A stretch of DNA of 64,000 nt from Idiomarina sp. MD25a (GTDB lineage Bacteria > Pseudomonadota > Gammaproteobacteria > Enterobacterales > Alteromonadaceae): assembly GCF_001870515.1 (NCBI RefSeq), contig NZ_MDGT01000002.1:496066-560065 (forward strand), in the 5' to 3' direction. Under the pieces are notes generated by a model. It saw only the letters and a program-made list of their open reading frames with translations. It was not told the DNA's origin and made no database searches. Position numbers and translations under genes: made by a program. Positions within the stretch are counted from its first letter, which is position 1. Each line of letters opens with the position of its first letter. This document shows positions 45,645 to 54,478 of the stretch, piece by piece.

Positions 45645-46670
45645 ATGCCTGAATTAAAACTAGCGATCGATGCAATGGGGGGCGATAACGGCCCCTCTGT
45701 TGCGATCGAAGCCTTAAAAAATAGCCTTAAGCAGAACACAACGACACAATTCGTCGTGGTCGGTGATGAGGCTATCTTATCCCCCTTACTTAATCAGCTC
45801 GATCTTTCCGAGCATCCCCAAGTTACACTTGTGCATGCCGAACAAGTGGTTGAAATGACCGATAAACCCGGTGCAACCATGCGTCAAAAGCCGCAGTCTT
45901 CAATGCGTATTGCGCTAGATATGCATGCTCATGGCGAAGTCGATGGTGTTGTCAGTGGTGGAAACACCGGCGCTTTAATGGCGCAAGCGTACTTTGTTCT
46001 AAAGCCAATCCCAGGAGTTTTAAGGCCTGCGTTAATGGCGGCCATTCCAAATATGACGGGCGGGCGATCGTATTTACTTGATCTAGGTGCCAACCCCAGT
46101 TGCGACTCAGAAACGTTATTTCAGTTTGGTGTTATGGGCTCCGTTGCGGCTCGAGTACTCGAGTCGGATAAACATGTTTCAGTCGCCTTACTCAATATGG
46201 GTGAGGAAGAACTCAAAGGTAATGACGAGGTGCGCAGCGCCGCACAACTGTTGAGCCAATCGGAACATGTCAATTACATTGGTTTTATTGAAGGTAATCA
46301 TCTCTTCAGTGGGCGAGCAGATGTCATTGTGTGTGATGGTTTCGTTGGCAATATCGCGCTTAAAAGCTGTGAAGGCCTCGCTACATTGATTATTGACGAG
46401 TTAAAGGCGTCGTTGACCTCGCATTGGTTATATAGTTGGTTCTTTAAGTTTTTACAAAAACGAACTAAAAAATCGTGGCAGCGGTTGAAGCCCGACCACT
46501 ACAATGGTGCAAGTTTGATAGGATTGCGTGGCGTGGTTGTCAAAAGCCATGGCAGTGCGAATGCAAAAGCATTTGAAAGCGCGATTTCTCACGCGATTAA
46601 GGAAGCGAACCATCGTCTTCCCGAAAAAATTCAAGATCGTGTCGAATCGGTCCTATTAGAACAACATTAA
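45645..46670 (+). CDS. plsX: Phosphate acyltransferase PlsX
   Basis: The 341-residue enzyme starts [20 protein letters not shown], the defining PlsX motif. It also has [17 protein letters not shown] and [16 protein letters not shown]. PlsX makes acyl-phosphate from acyl-ACP, the donor for PlsY in phospholipid synthesis. It starts 16 bases after rpmF. Confidence 0.97.
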   Translation: MPELKLAIDAMGGDNGPSVAIEALKNSLKQNTTTQFVVVGDEAILSPLLNQLDLSEHPQVTLVHAEQVVEMTDKPGATMRQKPQSSMRIALDMHAHGEVDGVVSGGNTGALMAQAYFVLKPIPGVLRPALMAAIPNMTGGRSYLLDLGANPSCDSETLFQFGVMGSVAARVLESDKHVSVALLNMGEEELKGNDEVRSAAQLLSQSEHVNYIGFIEGNHLFSGRADVIVCDGFVGNIALKSCEGLATLIIDELKASLTSHWLYSWFFKFLQKRTKKSWQRLKPDHYNGASLIGLRGVVVKSHGSANAKAFESAISHAIKEANHRLPEKIQDRVESVLLEQH

Positions 46671-46681
46671 GCACCCATTTT

Positions 46682-47644
46682 ATGACGTATTCAAAAATCG
46701 CCGGTACAGGGCATTATCTCCCGAACCTGCGACGCACGAACGACGACTTAAGTCGACAAGTCGATACCTCTGACGAATGGATTACAGAGCGCACAGGTAT
46801 AAAGGAACGCCGCATTGCCGGCGTTGACGAAGGTGTGGCCTCGATGGGCGCAGCTGCAGCGCGTAAAGCGCTGGATGCCGCAAATATCTCCGCAGACGAT
46901 ATCGATATGATCGTCGTAGCAACGACGTCTGCAGATTATGCATTCCCGAGTGCGGCCTGTGAAATTCAAGCCCTATTAGGGATAACAGAAACACCTGCGT
47001 TTGATGTCGGAGCGGCATGCTCAGGTTTTATTTTCGCGCTCAGTGTGGCCGATCAGTATATTAAAACCGGACAGCATCAACGTGTTTTAGTCATTGGTAG
47101 CGATGTATTAGCGCGATTATGCCACCCTGAAGACCGTAATACGTTGGTTTTGTTTGGTGACGGAGCAGGGGCGGTGGTACTTGAAAGTAGCGCTGAAGCG
47201 GGTATTCTCTCAACTCATCTAGCCAGTGCCGGTGAGTTTGCTCATTTATTAGGTGCCGCGCAACCAACGCGAAGTACCGACGTTTCTGAGTGTGGCGGCT
47301 GGATGTATATGAAAGGCAATGAGGTATTCCGTGTCGCTGTTGACAAACTAAGTCGATTGGTGACTGACACCTTAGCCGAGAACAATCTTAGTCCTGAACA
47401 GTTGGATTGGTTGATTCCTCATCAGGCGAACTTAAGAATTATCAAAGCAACCGCCAAAAAATTGAAACTACCGATGTCACAAGTCATTATAACACTCGAT
47501 AAAACAGGCAACACCTCGGCTGCTTCGGTGCCTATCGCACTTGATGTGGCAGTGCGTGATGGTCGCGTTAAGCGCGGAGACAATTTACTTTTAGAAGCGT
47601 TTGGCGGCGGCTTCGCGTGGGGTTCCGCGTTGGTCAAATTTTAG
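46682..47644 (+). CDS. fabH: 3-oxoacyl-ACP synthase III FabH
   Basis: The 320-residue condensing enzyme has the catalytic triad: Cys113 in [13 protein letters not shown], His in PHQANLRI, and Asn in KTGNTSAAS. The N-terminus ([11 protein letters not shown]) is typical FabH. It starts fatty acid synthesis from acetyl-CoA and malonyl-ACP. It lies 11 bases after plsX. Confidence 0.97.
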   Translation: MTYSKIAGTGHYLPNLRRTNDDLSRQVDTSDEWITERTGIKERRIAGVDEGVASMGAAAARKALDAANISADDIDMIVVATTSADYAFPSAACEIQALLGITETPAFDVGAACSGFIFALSVADQYIKTGQHQRVLVIGSDVLARLCHPEDRNTLVLFGDGAGAVVLESSAEAGILSTHLASAGEFAHLLGAAQPTRSTDVSECGGWMYMKGNEVFRVAVDKLSRLVTDTLAENNLSPEQLDWLIPHQANLRIIKATAKKLKLPMSQVIITLDKTGNTSAASVPIALDVAVRDGRVKRGDNLLLEAFGGGFAWGSALVKF

Positions 47645-47652
47645 AGGACACT

Positions 47653-48573
47653 ATGACAAAAATTGCTTATGTATTTCCGGGTCAAGGTTCACAATCTCAG
47701 GGTATGCTTGCTGACCTTGCGCAAGAGCATGAGGTTATTCAGGCAACCTTTGCGGAAGCTTCAGAAGAGTTAGGCTATGATTTATGGCACATAGCGCAAG
47801 AAGGGCCAGAGGAAAAGCTTAACGATACGCGTATTACGCAGCCCTTGCTGCTAACAGCCAGTGTCGCGCTGTTCCGCCTAGCACAGGAAAAGGGGTTAAA
47901 CCAACCTACCGTGATGGCGGGGCATAGCTTAGGCGAGTATTCTGCGTTAACCTGCGCGGGCGTGCTCGAATTTCGTGATGCTGTTCGTCTTGTCGCATTG
48001 CGAGGTGAGGCCATGCAAAATGCAGTGGCTCCGGGGGAAGGAGCGATGGCAGCGGTCATTGGGTTGGACGACGAGTTAATTGCTGAGTTATGTCAGAAAG
48101 CCGCCGAAGATGAGGTGGTGACTCCGGTAAATTATAACTCACCGGGGCAAGTAGTGATCGCTGGGCACCGCAATGCGGTTGCGCGCGCAGGGGAACTACT
48201 TAAAGATGCAGGTGCGAAACGTGTGCTTCCTTTACCAGTGAGCGTCCCGTCGCACTGTGAACTGATGAAGCCCGCCGCTGAGCAGCTTATGTCCGCGTTG
48301 AAATCGGTCACTTTTAAACCGGCGTCTTGTGCTGTGATTAATAATGTGGATGTGACGGTTAATGACGATCCGGAGGCGATTAAAGACGCACTGGTTCGCC
48401 AACTGTACTTTCCAGTTCGTTGGACAGAAACGGTTCAAAAACTGGCCGATATGGATGTCCAAGCAGCCTATGAAGTGGGGCCTGGGAAAGTACTCACGGG
48501 CCTTTCAAAACGAATTACCAAAGTCTTTGGGTGCCAAGCACTTAACACGCCCGAAGCTTTTACTACTGAATAA
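47653..48573 (+). CDS. fabD: Malonyl-CoA:ACP transacylase FabD
   Basis: ATG 47653 follows AGAGGA and gives 306 residues starting MTKIAYVFPGQGSQSQGM. The catalytic Ser92 is in GHSLGEYSAL, with the later His in VPSHCELMKPA. It loads malonate onto ACP. An upstream frame start at 47617 lies inside fabH and is rejected. Confidence 0.97.
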   Translation: MTKIAYVFPGQGSQSQGMLADLAQEHEVIQATFAEASEELGYDLWHIAQEGPEEKLNDTRITQPLLLTASVALFRLAQEKGLNQPTVMAGHSLGEYSALTCAGVLEFRDAVRLVALRGEAMQNAVAPGEGAMAAVIGLDDELIAELCQKAAEDEVVTPVNYNSPGQVVIAGHRNAVARAGELLKDAGAKRVLPLPVSVPSHCELMKPAAEQLMSALKSVTFKPASCAVINNVDVTVNDDPEAIKDALVRQLYFPVRWTETVQKLADMDVQAAYEVGPGKVLTGLSKRITKVFGCQALNTPEAFTTE

Positions 48574-48588
48574 GTATAGAGGTACACC

Positions 48589-49326
48589 ATGTTTTCATTA
48601 AATGAACAAGTTGCTCTGGTTACTGGCGCGAGTCGTGGTATTGGCCGTAAAATTGCCGAGCAATTAGCAGCGCAAGGTGCTTTTGTTATCGGTACGGCGA
48701 CCAGTGACAAGGGCGCTGAATCAATTTCTGACTATCTTGGCGACAAGGGCCAAGGTCTCGCATTAAACGTCAACGAAGTCGATGATCTTGCAGAAAAAAT
48801 TAAAGATATTGAAAAGACGCATGGAAAAATCGATATCCTCGTCAATAATGCGGGGATCACCCGTGACAACCTGATGATGCGAATGAAAGAAGATGACTGG
48901 AGCGCAGTCATCGATACCAATCTGACGGCTGTATTCCGAATCTGTAAATTGGTTATTCGTGGCATGATGAAGCGCCGTCACGGTCGTATCATCAACATCA
49001 GCTCAGTTGTGGGAACGACAGGTAATCCTGGACAAGTCAATTATTGTGCTGCAAAAGCTGGTTTGGTGGGCTTTTCAAAATCACTGGCTAAAGAAGTAGC
49101 AGCGCGCGGCATTACCGTAAACTGCGTCGCTCCCGGGTTTATTGATACCGATATGACCAAAGCATTAACGGATGATCAGAAACAGGCGATCTATGCTAAT
49201 ATTCCAGCAGAGCGTTTGGGTCAGCCGGAAGAAATTGCCTCTGCCGTAGTGTTTTTAGCGAGCAAGGGCGCAGCTTATATCACTGGCGAAACCATTCATG
49301 TGAATGGTGGTATGGCCATGGTGTAA
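48589..49326 (+). CDS. fabG: 3-oxoacyl-ACP reductase FabG
   Basis: The 245-residue short-chain dehydrogenase has TGASRGIGRKIAEQL (NADPH loop), NNAGITRDNLMMRM, the catalytic Ser in NISSVVG, and YCAAKAG with Tyr and Lys. The C-terminus GGMAMV is typical FabG. It reduces beta-ketoacyl-ACP. It lies 15 bases after fabD. Confidence 0.97.
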   Translation: MFSLNEQVALVTGASRGIGRKIAEQLAAQGAFVIGTATSDKGAESISDYLGDKGQGLALNVNEVDDLAEKIKDIEKTHGKIDILVNNAGITRDNLMMRMKEDDWSAVIDTNLTAVFRICKLVIRGMMKRRHGRIINISSVVGTTGNPGQVNYCAAKAGLVGFSKSLAKEVAARGITVNCVAPGFIDTDMTKALTDDQKQAIYANIPAERLGQPEEIASAVVFLASKGAAYITGETIHVNGGMAMV

Positions 49327-49328
49327 AG

Positions 49329-49350
49329 CCTAAGGGGTACGACCTCTAGG
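49329..49350 (+). terminator. Weak hairpin after fabG, possible attenuator
   Basis: CCTAAGGGG and CCTCTAGG can form a stem with one mismatch and a wobble, followed after a short gap by a T-run. It could thin transcription before acpP, which probably has its own promoter in the 119-base gap. Confidence 0.3.
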
Positions 49351-49445
49351 ATATTTTTAAATTTTTACTTTATATTTCGCGTTGGTTTCACTAAACTAGC
49401 CGAAAATTTTGACACTCGTGAAGACTATTTAAGGATTTTATAATC

Positions 49446-49685
49446 ATGAGCACTATCGAAGAACGCGTAAAAAAAATCATCATCGAGCAACTAGGTGTTA
49501 AAGAAGAAGAAGTTAAACCAGAAGCTTCTTTCGAAAATGACCTAGGTGCTGATTCACTTGATACAGTAGAATTGGTTATGGCGCTTGAAGAAGAGTTTGA
49601 AACTGAGATTCCTGACGAAGAAGCAGAGAAAATCAAAACTGTTCAAGCTGCAATCGATTACGTTAAGTCGCACTCTGACGACTAA
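49446..49685 (+). CDS. acpP: Acyl carrier protein
   Basis: The 79-residue acidic protein has [18 protein letters not shown] with Ser37 for phosphopantetheine, and the flanking helices of ACP. AAGGAT precedes the ATG. It shuttles acyl chains for FabH, FabD, FabG and PlsX encoded just upstream. The next gene is pabC, without the fabF usually found between them. Confidence 0.98.
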   Translation: MSTIEERVKKIIIEQLGVKEEEVKPEASFENDLGADSLDTVELVMALEEEFETEIPDEEAEKIKTVQAAIDYVKSHSDD

Positions 49686-49710
49686 TTACACGCAGTTAGC
49701 TGTAATACCG

Positions 49711-49737
49711 AAAGGGCGGCCTATGGCCGCCTTTTTT
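49711..49737 (+). terminator. Rho-independent terminator after acpP
   Basis: AAAGGGCGGCC-TAT-GGCCGCCTTTTTT ends the fatty acid unit before pabC. Confidence 0.92.
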
Positions 49738-49782
49738 ATGTGAAAAGTCACGAGAGTAGGCTACGCAGCGGAGGCCTGGTTT

Positions 49783-50571
49783 ATGTTTGATACACTCTAT
49801 GATGCGGATAAGGGATTTGACCGCGGACTACAATTCGGGGATGGTCATTTCACGACGATCCTGTTCAAACATAAACAGCTCCAATTATGGCCCTATCATA
49901 AGCAGCGTTTAATAGGGGCAAGTGAGCGGCTTGGAATACCATTGGATGACAGGCTACTAAAAGCAATCGAAAACAGTCTGTTAGCTGCTTGTCGAGAGCA
50001 AGTGACGGGTGTAGCTAAGATTATTATTACTCGGGGGAATAGTCGTCAGGGCTATCGTTTGCTACCAGACTGTCAACCGAACTGGTATTTAACAACGTCA
50101 GCAGCGCCTCAGCCGAACAAGTCGCCAGTTAAAGTGGCTGTCGCAGACACTCGACTTGGAGAGCAACCGTTATTAGCTGGTTTAAAGACACTCAATCGAC
50201 TCGAACAGGTACTGCTCCATAAAGAGCTTAGTACATCGAATTTTGATGACTTTATTGTATGTTCAAGTAATGGTTACGTTACCGAGGCGATTCAAGGCAA
50301 TCTATTTTGGTATGCTGATGGTTATTGGTGTACACCGAAGATCGACCGTTGTGGTGTCGCGGGAGTCATGAGAGAAGCGATAATCGAACAGGGGGTGCTC
50401 CCCGCGCTTAAAGTAGTAGAAGCTAAAGTGCCTGATTTATGTTCGGTGAGTTCGATGTTTATCACCAATTCGGTAAAGGGAGTGATTCCCGTATCGCAAA
50501 TCCATGATAAGGTAATCAATACTCAAATACCGGCAGATCTGAAAACATTTATTGATGAAACGTGCGCTTAA
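49783..50571 (+). CDS. pabC: Aminodeoxychorismate lyase PabC
   Basis: The 262-residue fold-type IV PLP enzyme has RGLQFGDGHFTTI at the N-terminus, the PLP Lys in GLKTLNRLEQVLLHKEL, and TNSVKGVIPVSQI near the end. It cleaves 4-amino-4-deoxychorismate to p-aminobenzoate for folate. GGAGG lies upstream. mltG starts 17 bases inside its 3' end. Confidence 0.93.
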   Translation: MFDTLYDADKGFDRGLQFGDGHFTTILFKHKQLQLWPYHKQRLIGASERLGIPLDDRLLKAIENSLLAACREQVTGVAKIIITRGNSRQGYRLLPDCQPNWYLTTSAAPQPNKSPVKVAVADTRLGEQPLLAGLKTLNRLEQVLLHKELSTSNFDDFIVCSSNGYVTEAIQGNLFWYADGYWCTPKIDRCGVAGVMREAIIEQGVLPALKVVEAKVPDLCSVSSMFITNSVKGVIPVSQIHDKVINTQIPADLKTFIDETCA

Positions 50572-51565
50572 ACTTCTAATTTTACTTTTATGTCTCCTTG
50601 TCTTGATGTCAGCCTCGGTGTTCGCATTAACTCAGTGGCGATTGGCTCAGCCGCTTGCGTCAGCAGATGGTAACGATGACGACGTATTTGAAGTCGCTGT
50701 AGGCGATACCGCCCGCTCTATTGTGAGTCGAATTAATTCACGTTTTAACCGCGATTTTAGTGCGCTTGACTATCGTTTAAGCCAGTTTTTAGTCGGTGTG
50801 GACAGGCTTCCAGCCGGTGTTTATCGTTTATCACCCAACGATACGTGGCTATCGGTGTGGCATCGAATTAAGAATAATGAAGAAGCTTTATTCAGTATCA
50901 CCTTGATAGAGGGTCAGACCATAGCCCAATGGATGAGGCAGCTAAATAAAGCAGAATATATGAAGCAAACAATTGATCGTGTTGATGAATTGCCTGCAGC
51001 CATGGGTATTGAGCATGCATCGCCCGAAGGGTGGTTTTATCCAGAAACTTATCACTATCGTGCACATGAAACCGACCGATCAATTTTACGCCGAGCACAT
51101 GATAGAATGAAGAGTATCGTGGAGGAGTCGTGGCAACAGCGTAATTCCCGATGTGAAGTGGAGTCGCCCTACGAACTGCTCATATTGGCGTCGATTATCG
51201 AAAAGGAAACCGGCCTGGCGGGCGAGCGAGATTTAGTTTCTAGTGTGTTCCATAATCGATTGCGTGTCGGTATGCGTTTGCAGTCTGATCCGACAACGAT
51301 TTACGGTATTGATGACTTTAATGGTAATCTTACACGTGCTCATTTAAGAGAAAAGACCCCTTATAATACGTATCGGATTGATGGTTTACCGCCAACGCCT
51401 ATCGCCATTCCAAGCGAAGCGGCTGTGCGCGCGGCTGCTCAACCCGTGGCATCCAACTACTTTTATTTTGTAGCCAATAAACAGGGCGAGCATGTATTCT
51501 CTGAGACATTAGATCAACACCAACGGGCTGTGCGCCGTTATCAGCTCAATCAAGATACCGAATAG
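50555..51565 (+). CDS. mltG: Endolytic transglycosylase MltG (YceG-like)
   Basis: ATG 50555 is preferred over TTG 50552. The 336-residue protein has one N-terminal membrane helix, a LysM-like region, and the catalytic domain with LASIIEKETGLAGERD (catalytic Glu), MRLQSDPTTIYGI and YNTYRIDGLPPTPIAIPS. MltG cuts nascent peptidoglycan strands and sets glycan length. It overlaps pabC by 17 bases. Confidence 0.95.
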   Translation: MKRALKLLILLLCLLVLMSASVFALTQWRLAQPLASADGNDDDVFEVAVGDTARSIVSRINSRFNRDFSALDYRLSQFLVGVDRLPAGVYRLSPNDTWLSVWHRIKNNEEALFSITLIEGQTIAQWMRQLNKAEYMKQTIDRVDELPAAMGIEHASPEGWFYPETYHYRAHETDRSILRRAHDRMKSIVEESWQQRNSRCEVESPYELLILASIIEKETGLAGERDLVSSVFHNRLRVGMRLQSDPTTIYGIDDFNGNLTRAHLREKTPYNTYRIDGLPPTPIAIPSEAAVRAAAQPVASNYFYFVANKQGEHVFSETLDQHQRAVRRYQLNQDTE

Positions 51566-51585
51566 CCAATAGGAAAGATGTTTAA

Positions 51586-52203
51586 ATGGAAGGGAAATTT
51601 GTTGTAATCGAAGGCTTAGAGGGTGCAGGTAAAAGCTCGGCTATCGCAAGCATCGTAAGCCATCTACAGGCCAAGGGTATTCGCACCGAAACTGTACGTG
51701 AACCAGGCGGCACGCCGATGGCTGAAGCCATTCGTGATCTTGTGAAACAACGTTGGGAAGAGCAGGTACAACCTGCGACAGAGTTGTTACTTATGTACGC
51801 GAGCCGCGTACAACTGGTAAAAACGGTCATTGAACCTGCTTTAACGGACGGTGTTTGGGTGATAGGCGATCGTCACGACTTGTCATCACAAGCTTATCAA
51901 GGGGGAGGACGTGAACTCGGTGCCGACCTGCTTAAACAACTGAAAACCATTGCACTCGGTTCGTTTGTTCCCGATCTGACGTTGTATCTCGATGTGGACG
52001 AAGAAACGGGCTTGCAGCGCGCCCGTGGTCGCGGTGAACTGGATCGCATCGAAGAAGAGGATATCGAGTTCTTTCGGCGCACGCGCGCGCGCTATCTGGA
52101 GTTAGCTAAACGAGACCCCAATATTGTCATTATTAATGCCAATCAAGAAATGCTTAAGGTCCATCAAGCCATTCTGCGCGCTTTAGAGGAGCACTTGTTC
52201 TAA
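51586..52203 (+). CDS. tmk: Thymidylate kinase
   Basis: The 205-residue kinase has the P-loop FVVIEGLEGAGKSSAI, the DRH motif in IGDRHDLSSQAYQGGGR, and the LID ARGRGELDRIEEED of the enteric type. It makes dTDP. Its stop shares one base with the holB start. Confidence 0.97.
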   Translation: MEGKFVVIEGLEGAGKSSAIASIVSHLQAKGIRTETVREPGGTPMAEAIRDLVKQRWEEQVQPATELLLMYASRVQLVKTVIEPALTDGVWVIGDRHDLSSQAYQGGGRELGADLLKQLKTIALGSFVPDLTLYLDVDEETGLQRARGRGELDRIEEEDIEFFRRTRARYLELAKRDPNIVIINANQEMLKVHQAILRALEEHLF

Positions 52204-53075
52204 TGGCTTTTCCTTGGATGCGAAAACCTTGGCAACAGCTGTTGGCGGCGTTTCAGTCCCAACGCCTCTCTCATGCATACTACTATAAGCATGCGCCTGA
52301 GCATGGGACGGAAGCGTTTGCACAGGAATTCATTTCGTTATTGCTCTGTCGAAATCCAAGTAAACGCGCCTGTGGTGAATGCAAAGCATGTCTATTGCGA
52401 AAAGCGAATAACCACCCAGATATAATTGAATTTAAAGTCGACGACAAGCAAAGTACGCTAGGCGTTGATGAAGTGCGCCGTTTAACGCGATTCATTCATC
52501 AAACGGCCAATCAAGGTGGGCGCAGAGTGATTTACCTTGAAGCCATGGATCGCATGACGGAGCAGGCTTCCAACGCGATTCTAAAAATTCTTGAAGAGCC
52601 TCCTGAGGATGTAGTCTGGTTATTAACTGTGCAGCAGCCAGAGCGCATTCTGGCGACATTACGCAGCCGGATGCAATGGCTACCGATATCGTTTCCTAAA
52701 GACCATTCTGTGGAACAACAAGCGCTCGCACAACAACTCCTTCGGGCAATCGCTAGGCAAGCACCTTTTCCCACGCTCGGTGCCAAACAAAACGCTCAAC
52801 AATGGATTGACGTGAGCGAGCACGTGTTGACCGATCTTTGGCGCGTATATGCCGCAGCACCGCTGGCACAACTGGCTTTTCCCGACCTGTACGATAATTA
52901 CCGAGCATTGGTTATTAACGGTTTGTCGACATTGCAGCCAATTGACCAAAAAATAAGTGAGCTCCGACAATTAAGGCAGTTATCGACTCAAGCACGTGGG
53001 TTAAATCTGGCTATAATCTTGCAAAACCAATGGTTAACTTGGACGCAAGCGCATGCAGGTGATCCCACAACTTAA
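52203..53075 (+). CDS. holB: DNA polymerase III subunit delta prime
   Basis: The 290-residue clamp-loader subunit has the zinc module CRNPSKRACGECKACLLRK and the AAA+ segments VDEVRRLTRFIHQ and ASNAILKILEEPPEDVVWLL. HolB lacks a working ATP site, as expected: no intact P-loop is seen. It is followed by a small gene that overlaps its end by 23 bases. Confidence 0.93.
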   Translation: MAFPWMRKPWQQLLAAFQSQRLSHAYYYKHAPEHGTEAFAQEFISLLLCRNPSKRACGECKACLLRKANNHPDIIEFKVDDKQSTLGVDEVRRLTRFIHQTANQGGRRVIYLEAMDRMTEQASNAILKILEEPPEDVVWLLTVQQPERILATLRSRMQWLPISFPKDHSVEQQALAQQLLRAIARQAPFPTLGAKQNAQQWIDVSEHVLTDLWRVYAAAPLAQLAFPDLYDNYRALVINGLSTLQPIDQKISELRQLRQLSTQARGLNLAIILQNQWLTWTQAHAGDPTT

Positions 53076-53379
53076 TTATCGCTTTGACACCCCCGAAAGC
53101 TTAGCTCACCATATTACACCGATTGATAGTCTGCTTATGCTGTGGTGTCGCGTTTGGCAGCAGCCGGCAGCACGTTTACGAGTATCGGTTATGCTACCTG
53201 ACGGATTAGCGCCGTATAGCGGGAAACTGGTGGTTGGAAGCTCACTCGTTGGTATTGATGGTCACTGTTTAGTAGGACTTATAATTGATGAGCAAGAGGC
53301 CTTACTTCGGTTACGTTGTATGGCTTTGATTCAGCCCTATCGGCAAATCTGTGGTACTATTTTGACTCAGTTATTTTAG
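53053..53379 (+). CDS. Small protein at the PilZ position; divergent PilZ-like barrel suspected
   Basis: The 108-residue protein overlaps holB by 23 bases and precedes tatD. In Pseudomonas and many relatives this slot holds pilZ (type IV pilus factor). The core RLRVSVMLPDGLAPYSGKLVV...CLVGLIID has the strand order of that PilZ, but the usual FxxGGLFV segment is missing and no RxxxR or DxSxxG c-di-GMP motif is present. I infer a decayed or repurposed PilZ homologue. It could also be an unrelated protein. Confidence 0.6.
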   Translation: MQVIPQLNYRFDTPESLAHHITPIDSLLMLWCRVWQQPAARLRVSVMLPDGLAPYSGKLVVGSSLVGIDGHCLVGLIIDEQEALLRLRCMALIQPYRQICGTILTQLF

Positions 53380-53394
53380 TCGTTAGGAGCAAGA

Positions 53395-54186
53395 ATGTTT
53401 GTCGACTCCCATTGCCATCTGGATAAAATTGATCCTGCCAAAGTAGGTTTAACGTTACAGCAAGTGGTTGATAATGCGCGCGCGCAGCAGATTGAGAAAA
53501 TTCTCTGTGTTAATGTTACGCTTGAGGACTTTCCGCATATGCGTGATACCGTAGCGGAGTTTGAAGACGTAAGTATTTCTTGCGGCCTGCATCCTTTATA
53601 TGTTGGCGACAATAAAACCCCGCTCGATCAAATGCATGATCACCTTAAACAGCTATCGAGTGAGCCGCGTGTAGTTGCGATTGGCGAAACAGGACTCGAC
53701 TATTTCTACGATCCTGACAGTAAATCGATACAACAAGAAAGCTTCGCAACACATATTGATGTGGCTGTAGAGCTGGATAAACCTCTGATTATTCATACCC
53801 GGGATGCACGAGAAGATACGTTAGCACTGCTAAAAAGTGGACACGCTGAGCGTTGCGGCGGAGTATTACATTGTTTTACCGAAACCTTGGAGATGGCAGA
53901 ACGCGCCATTGAAGAACTCGGTTTCTATATCTCAATTTCTGGTATTGCGAGTTTTCGTAATGCCGAGGCGTTAAGAGATGTTGTTAAAGCACTGCCGCTT
54001 GAGAGATTGTTGATTGAAACTGATAGTCCTTGGCTAGCTCCCGTCCCGCATAGGGGAAAACAAAATCAACCTGCGTACGTAACTGAGGTCGCAAAATGCG
54101 TCGCAGACACCAAAGGTATCACGTTAGAAGAAGTCGCTAGGGTCACAACTCAGAATTTTTATAACCTGTTTAAAGGTTGTGTATAA
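53395..54186 (+). CDS. TatD-family metal-dependent hydrolase (YcfH type)
   Basis: The 263-residue TIM-barrel has MFVDSHCHLDKI (metal His6, His8), AIGETGLDYFYD (Glu), LIIHTRDAR (His) and LLIETDSPWLAPVPHRGK (Asp). Members are 3'-5' DNases or D-aminoacyl-tRNA hydrolases. TAGGAGC precedes the ATG. It closes the tmk-holB cluster, the place of ycfH in E. coli. Confidence 0.93.
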   Translation: MFVDSHCHLDKIDPAKVGLTLQQVVDNARAQQIEKILCVNVTLEDFPHMRDTVAEFEDVSISCGLHPLYVGDNKTPLDQMHDHLKQLSSEPRVVAIGETGLDYFYDPDSKSIQQESFATHIDVAVELDKPLIIHTRDAREDTLALLKSGHAERCGGVLHCFTETLEMAERAIEELGFYISISGIASFRNAEALRDVVKALPLERLLIETDSPWLAPVPHRGKQNQPAYVTEVAKCVADTKGITLEEVARVTTQNFYNLFKGCV

Positions 54187-54307
54187 GTGTTGAGTATAAT
54201 GTGGGTCACTTGACTCCTTCCTCCTTAACTACTTGATTTAGTGAACGTTTAAAAATTTTAAAAAATGATTAGATCTTTCCAAAATCTGTTCTAGACTAAA
54301 CTATAAC

Positions 54308-54406
54308 GACTACTTTTTAGTCAGTTGCTATTTTGATTAGCGCACGGCTCATCCCATGAGCCATTCCCCTATACCCGGAGCGAAAGGTTTGCTCCGGGTT
54401 TTTTTT
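54308..54406 (+). ncRNA. Candidate small RNA or long 3' UTR with three hairpins
   Basis: This lies in a 292-base gap (54187-54478) without a gene. Three hairpins follow in order: GACTA/TAGTC (54308-54322), GGCTCAT-CCC-ATGAGCC (54346-54362), and a terminator (54373-54406). TATAAC at 54302-54307 is a possible -10, with no good -35. The tail is over 185 bases past tatD, so it may be a free-standing RNA. It is also possible that it is just the tatD 3' end. Confidence 0.35.
54373..54406 (+). terminator. Strong Rho-independent terminator
   Basis: ACCCGGAGC-GAAAGGTTT-GCTCCGGGT followed by a run of T. It lies 73 bases before the prpD start. Confidence 0.92.
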
Positions 54407-54478
54407 AGCCGACTTTAGGCGATCGAATCACTTTACGTACTCGTATGACAAGATACAACAATAGCAAGGAGGTTCTTC

